The position numbers and the translations under genes were made by a program. A stretch of 64,000 nucleotides of DNA from Clostridia bacterium. GTDB taxonomy: Bacteria; Bacillota; Clostridia; TANB77; CAG-508. Location of the stretch: assembly GCA_017934475.1 (NCBI GenBank), contig JAGBJN010000001.1, positions 62,001-126,000 on the forward strand, in the 5' to 3' direction. Every line of letters starts with the position of its first letter. Positions within the stretch are counted from its first letter, which is position 1. Positions 51,807 through 61,232 of this stretch are shown here, piece by piece. The notes under the pieces were generated by a model that was not told the DNA's origin, did no database searches, and saw only the letters and a program-made list of their open reading frames with translations.

Positions 51807-53249
51807 ATGGGAGAAAAAACAAAGTTCTATGTAGATGTGTCCAGTCTCCACAAAGAGGTAACAGGAAGTTGTATTTTAAATACTGTCCGGTTTCCTGATG
51901 GTAGCAAAAAAATGATACTAGTAGATTGTGGCATGTTCCAGGAAAAGGACTATGTTGAGCTAAACAAATCATTTCCATTTATTCCATCAAATATTGATCA
52001 TTTGATTATAACCCATAATCATATGGATCATATTGGTAGAATTCCTTTTTTAGTAAAAAAAGGATACCAAGGGAAAATTCATATGACAAAAGCAACGCAA
52101 GTTTTAATTAAACCTGCTTTATATGATGGAGTAAAAGTATTTCAATCTCGTTATGATAGTTTTAATGAGCCTATGCTTTATACTACAGATGACGTTGATT
52201 CAACTATCAAACTAATTGAAGGGCACGAATATGAAAAAGGTATATTCCTTGATACAGAAGAAAGAATAAAATTAACTTTTTTCATGAACGGTCATTTGCC
52301 CGGTGCTGCGATTGTATTGCTTCAACTTTACTATCCTGGGTACAAGAAAATCAACCTTCTCTTTACTGGTGACTATTCAAGTAAAAACTCTTTCTTTGAT
52401 GTCAATTCTCTTCCTAAAGAAATATGTGATGATGAACCTATTACTGTAATTTGTGAATCAACTTATGGTGATATGAATTCATCTGAAATTAAGGAGGTAT
52501 TTGTAAACAACATTAAAGAAGCTGTTGACGCTAAAAAGCAGATAGTATGTCCTGTCTTTTCTTTAGGTAGAACACAAGAGGTAATGCTTAAAATCAAACA
52601 GATGCAAGATGAAGGCTTGATCAGTAAATCAGTACCTATTTACTACCAGGGACCTCTTGGCTGTAAGTATAATTTATTATACGAATCAACCGAAAATGTT
52701 TTAGGTCTTAATGAAAATGCTAGGAACTTCTATCCTGCAAATCTTACAATTGTTACAAATAAGCAAAAAGAACATTCCATCATTGCTAAAAATGATTGTA
52801 AGATAGTTCTTTGTTCTTCAGGAATGGGAACATATGGACCTTCACGTACTTATCTTCCTGCTTTTTTATCCAAAAGCAACGCTCTTATACACTTCACAGG
52901 TTATTTATCTGAAGATAGTATGGGAAGAGCAATCTATGAAGCAGAACCAGGCTCAGTTTGTCAGTTGCTCGGTCAAGAAGTGAAAAAACGTGCACAAGTT
53001 GAATACACATCAGAATTTTCGTCACATGCGAAAGCTGATGAACTCATTACTTTCTTAAAACGTTTTAAACATCTCAAGTGCGTTTTAATTAATCATGGAG
53101 AAGAGTCAACCAAGCATGAATTTTCAAAGAGAGTAGTAAATGAGATAGAGCCTAAGTTTACAGCAGTTTTAGGTGAATATCTATATAGAATTGGACCATA
53201 TGGTTTTGCTAATAAGTCGTATAATACAAAGTATCAACCTGTAAAATAA
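51807..53249 (+). CDS. Beta-CASP metallo-beta-lactamase hydrolase
   Basis: A 480-residue protein with the MBL core: ITHNHMDHIGRIPFL (HxHxDH at about 69-75), FMNGHLPGAAIV (second His), LLFTGDYSSKNS (Asp), CESTYGD, and the beta-CASP motifs CPVFSLGRTQEVM, LCSSGMGTYGP and SSHAKADELI (final His). This is the CPSF/RNase J-like family of RNA-processing nucleases, but a role in DNA repair or another hydrolysis cannot be excluded. The gene is GC-richer than its surroundings and has one in-frame CGG (codon 28) as Arg. It is divergent from the 108-residue gene. Confidence 0.85.
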   Translation: MGEKTKFYVDVSSLHKEVTGSCILNTVRFPDGSKKMILVDCGMFQEKDYVELNKSFPFIPSNIDHLIITHNHMDHIGRIPFLVKKGYQGKIHMTKATQVLIKPALYDGVKVFQSRYDSFNEPMLYTTDDVDSTIKLIEGHEYEKGIFLDTEERIKLTFFMNGHLPGAAIVLLQLYYPGYKKINLLFTGDYSSKNSFFDVNSLPKEICDDEPITVICESTYGDMNSSEIKEVFVNNIKEAVDAKKQIVCPVFSLGRTQEVMLKIKQMQDEGLISKSVPIYYQGPLGCKYNLLYESTENVLGLNENARNFYPANLTIVTNKQKEHSIIAKNDCKIVLCSSGMGTYGPSRTYLPAFLSKSNALIHFTGYLSEDSMGRAIYEAEPGSVCQLLGQEVKKRAQVEYTSEFSSHAKADELITFLKRFKHLKCVLINHGEESTKHEFSKRVVNEIEPKFTAVLGEYLYRIGPYGFANKSYNTKYQPVK

Positions 53250-53261
53250 TAAAACAATTTT

Positions 53262-53297
53262 AAAGGACATAAAGTGTAACTTACTTTATGTCCTTTT
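53262..53297 (+). terminator. Terminator of the beta-CASP gene
   Basis: AAAGGACATAAAGT and ACTTTATGTCCTTTT form a 14-base stem with T residues after it. Confidence 0.9.
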
Positions 53298-53316
53298 CTT
53301 ATCTTTTTTCTAGTTT

Positions 53317-53481
53317 CTATTTTTCTTCATTTTCATAACTACTGCACATAGATTCGTCTGCTTTTTTAGTATCACAATTTTCCATTGGTGTTACAACTAT
53401 CTGTTTTAATAAACAATTTTTATTTTGATTTTCATTATATTTACAACTTTCTACTGTGCATTTTATTTTTTGTTCTCCCAT
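53317..53481 (-). CDS. DUF1540 protein
   Basis: ATG at 53481, coding a 54-residue Cys protein: KIKCTVESCKYNENQNKNCLLKQIVVTP, the DUF1540 layout of a C-x4-C-x9-C pattern with a later C (MENC..MC). Such small proteins are common in spore-formers and may bind metal. Function unknown. Confidence 0.75.
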   Translation of the reverse strand: MGEQKIKCTVESCKYNENQNKNCLLKQIVVTPMENCDTKKADESMCSSYENEEK

Positions 53482-53614
53482 TATTTTAATATCCTTTCAT
53501 AAATAAATTCTATTATTTATTATGGACATTTATCTTTTTGTAATTCACTTTTTAAAAATCTTTTTTGTTAATTTTTTGTTTTCATTTTTTATTCTTTATT
53601 CTTTATTTTATTCA

Positions 53615-53767
53615 TTAATTTCTACAACATCCAAAATTTGTAAATAATAATAAGAATATTATTATAAAGAAAAGTATTTCACTGTCACCACCACAGCAGT
53701 TTCCATTAAATAACCCTCCTAATATTCCATTATTATTGCATCCACAATTTCTCATTTCATCTGGCAT
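53615..53767 (-). CDS. Small Cys-rich membrane peptide (spore-type)
   Basis: ATG at 53767 behind GGGAGGGAAAAG gives 50 residues: MPDEMRNCGCNNNGILGGLF, then NGNCCGGDS, a membrane helix ILFFIIIFLLLFTNF and GCCRN. The Cys-rich hydrophobic layout resembles small spore-coat or YjcZ-like peptides of Firmicutes. It is the second of two small genes between the foreign island and the U32 gene. Confidence 0.6.
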   Translation of the reverse strand: MPDEMRNCGCNNNGILGGLFNGNCCGGDSEILFFIIIFLLLFTNFGCCRN

Positions 53768-53899
53768 ATCTTTTCCCTCCCTTTTTTATTTTATACCTTA
53801 TACTATGATTTTTATTAAATTTGTGTTACAATATTGTAAATATGTAAAGTTTAAATTTAAATTTTTTATTTTATTTGAATTATCGGAGATGAAATTTAT

Positions 53900-56347
53900 A
53901 TGAAAAAAATAGAATTACTTTCTCCTGTTGGAGATTTTGAATGTTTAAAAGCGGCTGTTCAAAATGGTGCAAATAGCGTATATTTTGGAGCATCCAATTT
54001 TAATGCAAGAATTTCAGCAAGTAATTTTGATTTAACTAATTTAAAAGATGCAATTTCTTATGCAAAATTAAGAGGAGTACACACTCACCTTACATTAAAT
54101 ACTCTTATTAAAGACTCTGAATTTGAAGATGCTGTTTTACTTGCTAAAAAAGCTTACGAATTTGGAATTGATGCTATTATAGTTCAAGATTTAGGTTTAG
54201 CAAGATATTTAATAAAAAATTTTCCAGATTTACCTATTCATGCAAGTACACAAATGACAATTCATAATTTAGAAGGAGTTAAAGAAGCAGAAAAACTTGG
54301 ATTTAAACGAGTGGTTCTTTCTCGTGAACTTTCTTTAGAAGAAATTAGATATATATGTTCACATTCCAATGTCGAGATTGAAACTTTTATACATGGTGCA
54401 TTATGTATTTGTTATTCAGGTCAATGTTTATTTTCTAGTATGGTTGGCGGAAGATCAGGAAACAGAGGAAAATGTGCTCAGCCATGTAGGCTCCCTTATG
54501 ATTTAGTTGCAAAAGATAATATTGAAAAAAATCAAGAAAAAATATTAGATAAAGGTTACCTACTTAGCACTAAAGATTTATGTGGATTAGAATTTATACC
54601 TGAACTTATAGAAGCTGGTGTTATGTGTTTCAAAATTGAAGGTAGAATGAAATCTCCTGAATATGTTGCAACTGTCACAAGAATATACAGAAAATATATT
54701 GATTTAGCACAATCAAATAAGCCTTACAAAATAGATAATAAAGATGTTGAAGATTTAAAACAAGTATTTAATCGTGGAGGATTTTCAGCTGGTCATTTAG
54801 ATAAAGAAGCTAACAAAGATTTAGTATATAGTAAAAAGCAAAACCACATGGGAATATATGTAGGAAATGTTTCAAACGTAAAACCTAATAAGGGACATAT
54901 AATTTTAAACCTAACAGCTCCTCTTTCTCTTGGTGACTCAATTTCATTTGAAAAAGAACCAACAAAATACACTGTTTCTGAATTGATGCACAAAGATAAG
55001 AATATACAAACTGCAACAAAAGGTACTTTAGTTGAAATTGGTAGAATGAAGGGCAACATTAATATTGGTGATAAAATTTATAAACTTGCTAGTAAAGAAT
55101 TATCAGTAATTGCAAAACAATCTTATAAAAATGAAAATATAAAAATAAAATTAAAAGCCAATATTTCTCTTGAAAAGAATAAGCCAATTGTATTAAAAGT
55201 TTCTACAGGCAAAAATTCAAATTTATTATTTGATGATATTTCAGTTACTTACACATCAGAAGACACTCCTGTTGAAGCAAGAAACAAGCCTATTACAGAA
55301 GATAAAATAATTGAACAATTATCTAAAACTACTGATTCTATTTTTGAGTTTGAAAAAATAAATGTAAAAATAGAAGATAATTTATTCTTACCATCTATAA
55401 AAACACTTAATGAATTGCGTAGAAAAGCTTTAGATGAAATATTAACAATAGCCAAAGAAAGAATAACTAGACTTTCTCCTAATTTAGATAAAATTCCAAA
55501 TAGAAAGTCTAAAGCTCATATTAAAGGTAAAAGAAATATTTCTTTATTATTAAACAAGCTAGATACTCAAATAGATTATAGTAAGTTAGATATAGTTGAT
55601 AATATCTATATACCTTTAAAATATTTTACTAATAAACAATTTGACAATATATTAAAAGAAATCACTACAAGATTTGATACATATATTTACTTACCTACCA
55701 TTATAAAAAACAATTATAAAAACTTATTAAATAATGTTATAGATAAATCAGCTGAAAAATATAGAATAAAAGGATTTGTTATTTCAAATTTAGGTAATAT
55801 AACCTTTTTAGAAAACATTAATGAAAAACATAAAAATAAATTTAAGTTTATTGGTAATTACACTTTAAATATCTATAATAACAATTCAATTGATGAATTA
55901 AAAGAATTAGGAATTTCAATGCTTACTATTTCTCCAGAATTAGATTTAAGCACTATAAAAGATATTACTAAAAGTTCTTCTCTTGATGAACAACTAATTG
56001 TATATGGAAGAGCTCCATTAATGAATACAAATTATTGTTTGCTTGGAAAGACAAACAAATGCTATCCTACTTGTGGCGTTCGTTGTATGGAAAACAAAAC
56101 TTATTACTTAAAAGACCGAATGGGATTAAGATTTCCTATTGTACCAGATAATATTCAAACAGTAACCACTATTTACAATAGTAAGATAACATCAATAAAT
56201 GGATCTGAATTTGATGTTGAGTCATATAGAATAGATATTTTAGATGAAAATTTAGATGAAATAAATTTAATTATTCAAAAAGTAAAAAATAATGTACGTT
56301 TTGAAGGTAAAGAATACACAAATGGAAATCTAAATAGAGAAATATAA
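53900..56347 (+). CDS. U32-family peptidase with DUF3656 domain
   Basis: An 815-residue protein; the length fits the U32 family with the C-terminal DUF3656 part. The N-terminal TIM-barrel-like part opens ELLSPVGDFECLKAAVQNGANSVYFGASNFNARISASNF; the Cys motifs ALCICYSGQCLFSSMVGGRSGNRGKCAQPCRLPY (about 168-200) carry the Fe-S/Cys signature. Relatives include RlhA, which hydroxylates 23S rRNA, and collagen-degrading proteins; the role here is not settled. The gene has no in-frame CGG and is the first of a plus-strand stretch. Confidence 0.85.
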   Translation: MKKIELLSPVGDFECLKAAVQNGANSVYFGASNFNARISASNFDLTNLKDAISYAKLRGVHTHLTLNTLIKDSEFEDAVLLAKKAYEFGIDAIIVQDLGLARYLIKNFPDLPIHASTQMTIHNLEGVKEAEKLGFKRVVLSRELSLEEIRYICSHSNVEIETFIHGALCICYSGQCLFSSMVGGRSGNRGKCAQPCRLPYDLVAKDNIEKNQEKILDKGYLLSTKDLCGLEFIPELIEAGVMCFKIEGRMKSPEYVATVTRIYRKYIDLAQSNKPYKIDNKDVEDLKQVFNRGGFSAGHLDKEANKDLVYSKKQNHMGIYVGNVSNVKPNKGHIILNLTAPLSLGDSISFEKEPTKYTVSELMHKDKNIQTATKGTLVEIGRMKGNINIGDKIYKLASKELSVIAKQSYKNENIKIKLKANISLEKNKPIVLKVSTGKNSNLLFDDISVTYTSEDTPVEARNKPITEDKIIEQLSKTTDSIFEFEKINVKIEDNLFLPSIKTLNELRRKALDEILTIAKERITRLSPNLDKIPNRKSKAHIKGKRNISLLLNKLDTQIDYSKLDIVDNIYIPLKYFTNKQFDNILKEITTRFDTYIYLPTIIKNNYKNLLNNVIDKSAEKYRIKGFVISNLGNITFLENINEKHKNKFKFIGNYTLNIYNNNSIDELKELGISMLTISPELDLSTIKDITKSSSLDEQLIVYGRAPLMNTNYCLLGKTNKCYPTCGVRCMENKTYYLKDRMGLRFPIVPDNIQTVTTIYNSKITSINGSEFDVESYRIDILDENLDEINLIIQKVKNNVRFEGKEYTNGNLNREI

Positions 56348-56351
56348 GAAC

Positions 56352-56376
56352 TAAGACGGGTGTCTCACCCGTCTTA
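56352..56376. terminator. Bidirectional terminator
   Basis: TAAGACGGGTG and CACCCGTCTTA form an eleven-base stem between the convergent U32 and RNHCP genes. Confidence 0.85.
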
Positions 56377-56378
56377 AC

Positions 56379-56687
56379 TTAATGTTTTGCACTTAAATTT
56401 ATTATTAAGTCCATATTGTCGTCCTCAGCTGCTTTATTTTTTCTTATACTGCCACATTTCTTGCATTTAAAAATAATAACATAGCCCTTTTTACTATCAA
56501 TCTCAAGTCCTATTGGCTCAAGTATACCATGGCATTCTTCTTCCCTATCTCCTGGATTTATATCCACATGTTTTGAATGTAAACAAAAAGGGCAATGATT
56601 TCTACACGAATAACCTAATTTTGAAACTTTTTTTCCGCAGTTTTCGCATACAAATTCTTCATCTATTACAGTAAAATTTTTTCCCAT
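56379..56687 (-). CDS. RNHCP zinc-binding protein
   Basis: A 102-residue protein of the RNHCP family: FVCENCGKKVSKLGYSCRNHCPFCLHSKHVDINPGDREEECHGILEPIG with two CxxC pairs (about 14-17 and 32-35), then FKCKKCGSIRKNK (CxxC). The eponymous RNHCP motif is visible as SCRNHCPFC. Presumed zinc-binding; function unknown. It is cotranscribed with the glycosyltransferase gene. Confidence 0.92.
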   Translation of the reverse strand: MGKNFTVIDEEFVCENCGKKVSKLGYSCRNHCPFCLHSKHVDINPGDREEECHGILEPIGLEIDSKKGYVIIFKCKKCGSIRKNKAAEDDNMDLIINLSAKH

Positions 56688-56699
56688 ATATTACCTCTT

Positions 56700-57305
56700 C
56701 TATATTGCAATACCATCTCTACAATAAAAATATTTTTTTTGATTACAAAAAGCAATCCTTTCAATTTTTAAGAAAATTTTATCTATTTTTTCATTTTCAA
56801 GACTGGTTTCTAATACTTTTTTATTAATTAATTTATTAAATAAATCTATTTTTTTATTTTTCATTACTTCTTTGTTTATCATTTGATAACCTGTTATAAT
56901 ATCTATGTTTTCTTTTAAACTAGTATTTAAATAATTATAATTATAAATGTTTGCTGTATCACTTAAAGAAACGTCCACATTATAATCCAGACATATATTA
57001 TATAGTTTTTCAATAACATCATCATCTAAGAAATCTCTAGCATCTACAAAATATAAATAATCTCCTTTTGAATTATTTATACATGATTGTAATATTTTTA
57101 AATGATCATTATTGCTTTCTTTTATTATTTTAATTCTTTTGTCATTATATTTACTGCATATTTTTGATATTTTATCATTCACACAATTATCTATTACTAA
57201 TATTTCTATATTTTTGTATGTTTGATTTACTACATTTTCTATACAATTTTTCATGTAATCTTTTGCATCACATGTATTTATTATAACTGAAATTAAACTA
57301 CCCAT
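56700..57305 (-). CDS. Short family 2 glycosyltransferase
   Basis: A 201-residue protein: SVIINTCDAKDYMKNCIENVVNQTYKNIEILVIDNCVNDKI (residues 5-46) is the GT2 N-terminus and the DxD position reads FVDARDFLDDD (about 88-99), where the usual DSDD is altered. The protein ends earlier than usual for the family, so it is either a short form or has lost its C-terminal part. The acceptor sugar is unknown. It lies between RNHCP and the pilin-like gene. Confidence 0.75.
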   Translation of the reverse strand: MGSLISVIINTCDAKDYMKNCIENVVNQTYKNIEILVIDNCVNDKISKICSKYNDKRIKIIKESNNDHLKILQSCINNSKGDYLYFVDARDFLDDDVIEKLYNICLDYNVDVSLSDTANIYNYNYLNTSLKENIDIITGYQMINKEVMKNKKIDLFNKLINKKVLETSLENEKIDKIFLKIERIAFCNQKKYFYCRDGIAI

Positions 57306-57327
57306 TTATTAATAATCCTTTAACTTT

Positions 57328-57690
57328 TTAATCCACTTTCTCTGTTACAACACCTTTTAATGTAGTTGTGAATTCTAATGTTCCAATTGTTATTTTAAAT
57401 CCTTCTGGTTCAGAAGTTAAAGTGTATTTTCCATCACCAATTTGCTCATTTAAATATTTAGTTAAATTTTCTTCAGTTACAGTTCCATTTCCAGCTCTTG
57501 CTGCAGAAAGAACTGCTAAATTAACACTTTTTCTATTAGCTTCTGCCTCATATTTTGCTGCCTCACTTTGTGATTTATTAACAAGTCCGTTTTCACCTAA
57601 AGTTACTGATATAGTAACTCCAGCAATTATTATCATAACTATAATTGTGATTACAAGTGCCATTAATGTAATACCTTTATTGTTTATCAT
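57328..57690 (-). CDS. Prepilin-like (type IV pilin fold) protein
   Basis: A 120-residue protein with a type IV prepilin N-terminus: a short leader MINNK, then GITLMALVITIIVMIIIAGV (the hydrophobic pilin helix), followed by VSLTLGENGLVNKSQSEAAKYEAEANRKSVNLAV, and a small C-terminal beta part. The G before the helix is the prepilin-peptidase site; the following residue is I rather than F. It may be a pseudopilin of a small secretion or competence system. No pilus ATPase is seen nearby. Confidence 0.8.
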   Translation of the reverse strand: MINNKGITLMALVITIIVMIIIAGVTISVTLGENGLVNKSQSEAAKYEAEANRKSVNLAVLSAARAGNGTVTEENLTKYLNEQIGDGKYTLTSEPEGFKITIGTLEFTTTLKGVVTEKVD

Positions 57691-57728
57691 TTGATTTACT
57701 TCCTTTCTTTGTACTTAGCACAGTTAAA

Positions 57729-59369
57729 TCAATATTCAAATATGCTTCCACCAATAAATTCTTTTAATAAAGAATTCTTAGGTACATCATCTGGAGAAAT
57801 AGGTTCAAAATATTTTAAAAACTCACATAACCTCTTTGCTTCTGCATATTCTTTTTGATCTTTATTTATTCCTTCAAAAAGTGGTAAAGCATAATTTCTT
57901 AATACATTAAATTCGTAAATAATCGAAGTGTTAAACATTGCATCTGCCTCTTCTTGATAAGGAAATATATTTTTATGTTCTCCTCTTGAAATTGAAGGCC
58001 ATGTAGATAAAGTATTTTGAGCGCTATATCCTCTAAACTGAAAATCTCTAACTGTTCTTCTTATTATTCTTGTATCTGTTGTTGAAATTCTATTGTAATA
58101 ATCTATATTTAAAACTGTAAGAGCGCTAATAAATATTTTAAATTTCAATTCTTTTGGAATTGCAGGTGTTAGTGCATCATTTAAGCAGTGTATTCCTTCC
58201 ATAACAAGAATTTCATCATCAGCCAATTTCATTTTATTACCTAAATATTTTTTATGTCCAAGTTTGAAGTCAAAAGTTGGCATTTCAATTTCTTCCCCAT
58301 TTAAAAGCTTTGTTAAATGATCATTTAATAATTTTAAATCAACTGCTTCTAATGCTTCAAAATCATATTTACCATCCTCGTCTCTTGGAGTTTCGCTTCT
58401 TTCAACAAAATAATTATCTACAGAAATTGTTTTAGGCTTTAATCCATTTAACTTAAGTTGTATTCCGAGTCTTTTAGCAAAAGTTGTTTTTCCTGAAGAT
58501 GAAGGTCCTGCAATAAGAATAATCCTTTTTCCTTTACTTTGTTTTATTTGATCTGCGATGTTTGCTATTTTCTTTTCATGTAAAGCTTCTGAAAGTAAAA
58601 ATACTTCTCCTGCTTCTCCTTTTTTTATTTTATTATTTAATTCTTCTAATGTACTTATTCCTAAAACATTGTAAATATCTGCATAATCTTCAAGTGCAGC
58701 TTCTAATTTTATTCCAGGTGTATAAGGCTTTACAACATTTGGCTCTTTCTTACTTGGATATAAAATTAAGAATCCATCTCTATATTTCATAATATCAAAA
58801 TATCTTATAAATCCTGTTGTAAGTGGCATAACTCCATAAAAATAATTATAATAATCATCACAGAAATAAAGTGAAACTTTATCTTTATCTGTGTTTTCAA
58901 GTTGCATTTTTCCTATTGTAGTATTTTCTCTTTCCATAAATCTTAAAGCTTCTTGTTTTGTCATTTCAACTTTTTTTATGATAATGTTTTTGTTGATGAT
59001 TTGTTGCATCATTGCTTTTACATTTAAAATCATTTCATCTGTTACTTCTGCATCTTTAAGCTTGCAATACATACAACTTGTAAGTTGATGGTTAACTGTA
59101 AGTGTAATTTCAGGATATACTTTTTCAAAAGCCATTGCCATTATAAATAATAACCCTCTTGTATATATTCTTGCACCATCTCTTTCGGATGTACTCATTA
59201 GCTCTACTTCATCATTTTCTTTAAGTATATATTCCAAAGATTTTACCTCATTATTAACTATACATGCAATAATATTTTTTTCTGGATTTACTATTATATC
59301 TTCAAAATTTTCATATACAGTAGTACCTTCTTTTATGTCTACTGCCATATTTTTATATATGATATTCAT
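57729..59369 (-). CDS. Nucleoside (uridine) kinase with TGS/ThrRS-like N-terminus
   Basis: A 546-residue protein: the N-terminal half has a ThrRS-related TGS and second additional domain (VKSLEYILKENDEVELMSTSERDGARIYTRGLLFIMAMAFEKVYPEITL), and the C-terminal half is a P-loop kinase with Walker A AGPSSSGKTTFAKRLG (about 290-306), VDNYFVERSETPRDEDGKYDFEALEAVDL and a lid region RDFQFRGYSAQNTLS. This is the uridine/phosphoribulokinase-type family with the ThrRS-like extension common in Clostridia. It likely phosphorylates a nucleoside for salvage. It is alone on the minus strand. Confidence 0.9.
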   Translation of the reverse strand: MNIIYKNMAVDIKEGTTVYENFEDIIVNPEKNIIACIVNNEVKSLEYILKENDEVELMSTSERDGARIYTRGLLFIMAMAFEKVYPEITLTVNHQLTSCMYCKLKDAEVTDEMILNVKAMMQQIINKNIIIKKVEMTKQEALRFMERENTTIGKMQLENTDKDKVSLYFCDDYYNYFYGVMPLTTGFIRYFDIMKYRDGFLILYPSKKEPNVVKPYTPGIKLEAALEDYADIYNVLGISTLEELNNKIKKGEAGEVFLLSEALHEKKIANIADQIKQSKGKRIILIAGPSSSGKTTFAKRLGIQLKLNGLKPKTISVDNYFVERSETPRDEDGKYDFEALEAVDLKLLNDHLTKLLNGEEIEMPTFDFKLGHKKYLGNKMKLADDEILVMEGIHCLNDALTPAIPKELKFKIFISALTVLNIDYYNRISTTDTRIIRRTVRDFQFRGYSAQNTLSTWPSISRGEHKNIFPYQEEADAMFNTSIIYEFNVLRNYALPLFEGINKDQKEYAEAKRLCEFLKYFEPISPDDVPKNSLLKEFIGGSIFEY

Positions 59370-59557
59370 TATTACCTCCTAATCTTATAATTAAAGTAAT
59401 TATATATTAAACTTATATTTTTAACAATAATTTTTAACAATAATTTTTAAACAAATTTTATATTAAATTTCTTAAAAAAATCCTCTAATATAAATAAGTA
59501 TATTTTAGATAATTTCGGGAAATTCTAATTATTGAATAATTTTGGAAAGGATTTATT

Positions 59558-61231
59558 ATGAACTTAAAAAACATATTAAATAATTTCTTATGGAGAAAAG
59601 AAGAAAAATATGATTTTACTCTTTGTCAATCTAAGAATTCAAATAATGCCAATTATATAGACGATCAACTTAATTTACCAGAAAACATGTTTAATTCTCT
59701 TTCTGATAATATCAATATTATAAAATCAAGATTTAATTCAATGATAAATACTGATATTATTATTAGAGAATTTTATATAAATATTAATCAAAGAAAAATT
59801 AAAGCATTTATAATTTTTATAGACGGTATGGTTGACTTAAATTTGGTTAATAACTATATTTTAAAACCTTTAATGTTAAATACTACTAATAATAGTGAGA
59901 ATAAAATACTGAAAGAAAGTAATAAAAAAAATAATAAATTTACAAGATCAAAAAAAATATTTTTAGAGCAATCCATTTCTAATACTTTATTACCTCAAAA
60001 TAATATAAAAAAACAAAGGAGTTTCTCTGAAATTATTTCATCTATTAATTCAGGCGATTGTGCTTTATTTATAGATTCACTACCTTTTGCATTTGATTTA
60101 GATGTAAAAGGTTTTAAACAAAGAAGTATAAGTACTCCTAATAATGAAGTTATTATAAAAGGCCCACAAGAAGCATTTGTAGAAAACTTGAGAACAAATA
60201 CATCCATGCTTAGAAGAATAATTAATAATGAAAATCTCATAATAGAAAATGTGAATATAGGCAAAATCACAAAAACAAAATGTGCTATTTGCTATATGAG
60301 AAATATTGCAAATGACGATCTGATTGCAGAAGTTAAATATAGAATAAATAATTTAGAAATAGATTCTCTTCTTGCCTCAGGGCAACTAGAACAGTTAATT
60401 GCAAATGAAAACTACATTGGAATTCCTGAAATTATTTCAACTGAAAGACCTGATAAAACAACAAAGTACCTACTTCAAGGTCGAGTTATTGTGATTGTAA
60501 ATGGTTGTCCATATTCAATAATAATGCCAGGACTTTTTATAGATTTTATGTCTTCACCTGAAGATAGTAATATAAAACCATATTTTGCGAATTTCTTAAG
60601 ACTTATAAGATTACTATCTTTAACGATAACTCTACTACTTCCAGGTATATATGTAGCAATTACAAATTTTCACCAAGAAATATTGCCTACAGAACTTTTA
60701 AATTCAATTTTATCAGCTAGGCAAAGTGTTCCTTTTCCAGTAATTTTCGAAATACTTATAATGGAGATATCTTTTGAATTAATAAGAGAAGCAGGTGTTA
60801 GAGTTCCTTCACCTGTTGGCCCTACAATTGGAATTGTAGGAGCTCTTGTACTTGGGCAAGCAGCTGTAAGTGCTAATATAGTTAGTCCTATTTTAATTAT
60901 TATAGTTGCTCTTACAGGTATAGCTTCTTTTGCAATTCCAGATTTTTCTTTTGGTTTTCATTTAAGAATATTTAGATTTGCATTTATTGTTTTAGGTTAT
61001 ATTGCTGGCTTTTTAGGAATTGGAATAGGTATTTTTGTTTATATAAGTAATTTATGTAGTATAAAATCCTTTGGAGTTTCTTATCTTGTTCCATATGCCC
61101 CTAAAGAAGATTCAAATAAAAATGGATACATTATTCCTCCAATTTGGAAACAAGAATTTAGAGCAAATTATCTTTCTACTAAAAGAAAAGAGGCTCAAGA
61201 AAAAATTAGTATGAAATGGAGATATAAATAA
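59558..61231 (+). CDS. gerKA: Spore germination protein GerKA
   Basis: A 557-residue GerA-type germinant-receptor A subunit: N-terminal soluble domain (about 1-300) with VDGMVDLNLVNNYILKPLM and CALFIDSLPFAFDLDVKGF, followed by the membrane part with LPGIYVAITNFHQEILPTELLNSILSARQSVPFPVIFEILIMEISFELIREAGVRVPSPVGPTIGIVGALVLGQAAV. The ribosome site is AAAGG. It is the first gene of the gerK operon. With B and C subunits it senses nutrients in the spore inner membrane. The lack of in-frame CGG contrasts with gerKC. Confidence 0.95.
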   Translation: MNLKNILNNFLWRKEEKYDFTLCQSKNSNNANYIDDQLNLPENMFNSLSDNINIIKSRFNSMINTDIIIREFYININQRKIKAFIIFIDGMVDLNLVNNYILKPLMLNTTNNSENKILKESNKKNNKFTRSKKIFLEQSISNTLLPQNNIKKQRSFSEIISSINSGDCALFIDSLPFAFDLDVKGFKQRSISTPNNEVIIKGPQEAFVENLRTNTSMLRRIINNENLIIENVNIGKITKTKCAICYMRNIANDDLIAEVKYRINNLEIDSLLASGQLEQLIANENYIGIPEIISTERPDKTTKYLLQGRVIVIVNGCPYSIIMPGLFIDFMSSPEDSNIKPYFANFLRLIRLLSLTITLLLPGIYVAITNFHQEILPTELLNSILSARQSVPFPVIFEILIMEISFELIREAGVRVPSPVGPTIGIVGALVLGQAAVSANIVSPILIIIVALTGIASFAIPDFSFGFHLRIFRFAFIVLGYIAGFLGIGIGIFVYISNLCSIKSFGVSYLVPYAPKEDSNKNGYIIPPIWKQEFRANYLSTKRKEAQEKISMKWRYK

Positions 61232-61232
61232 A

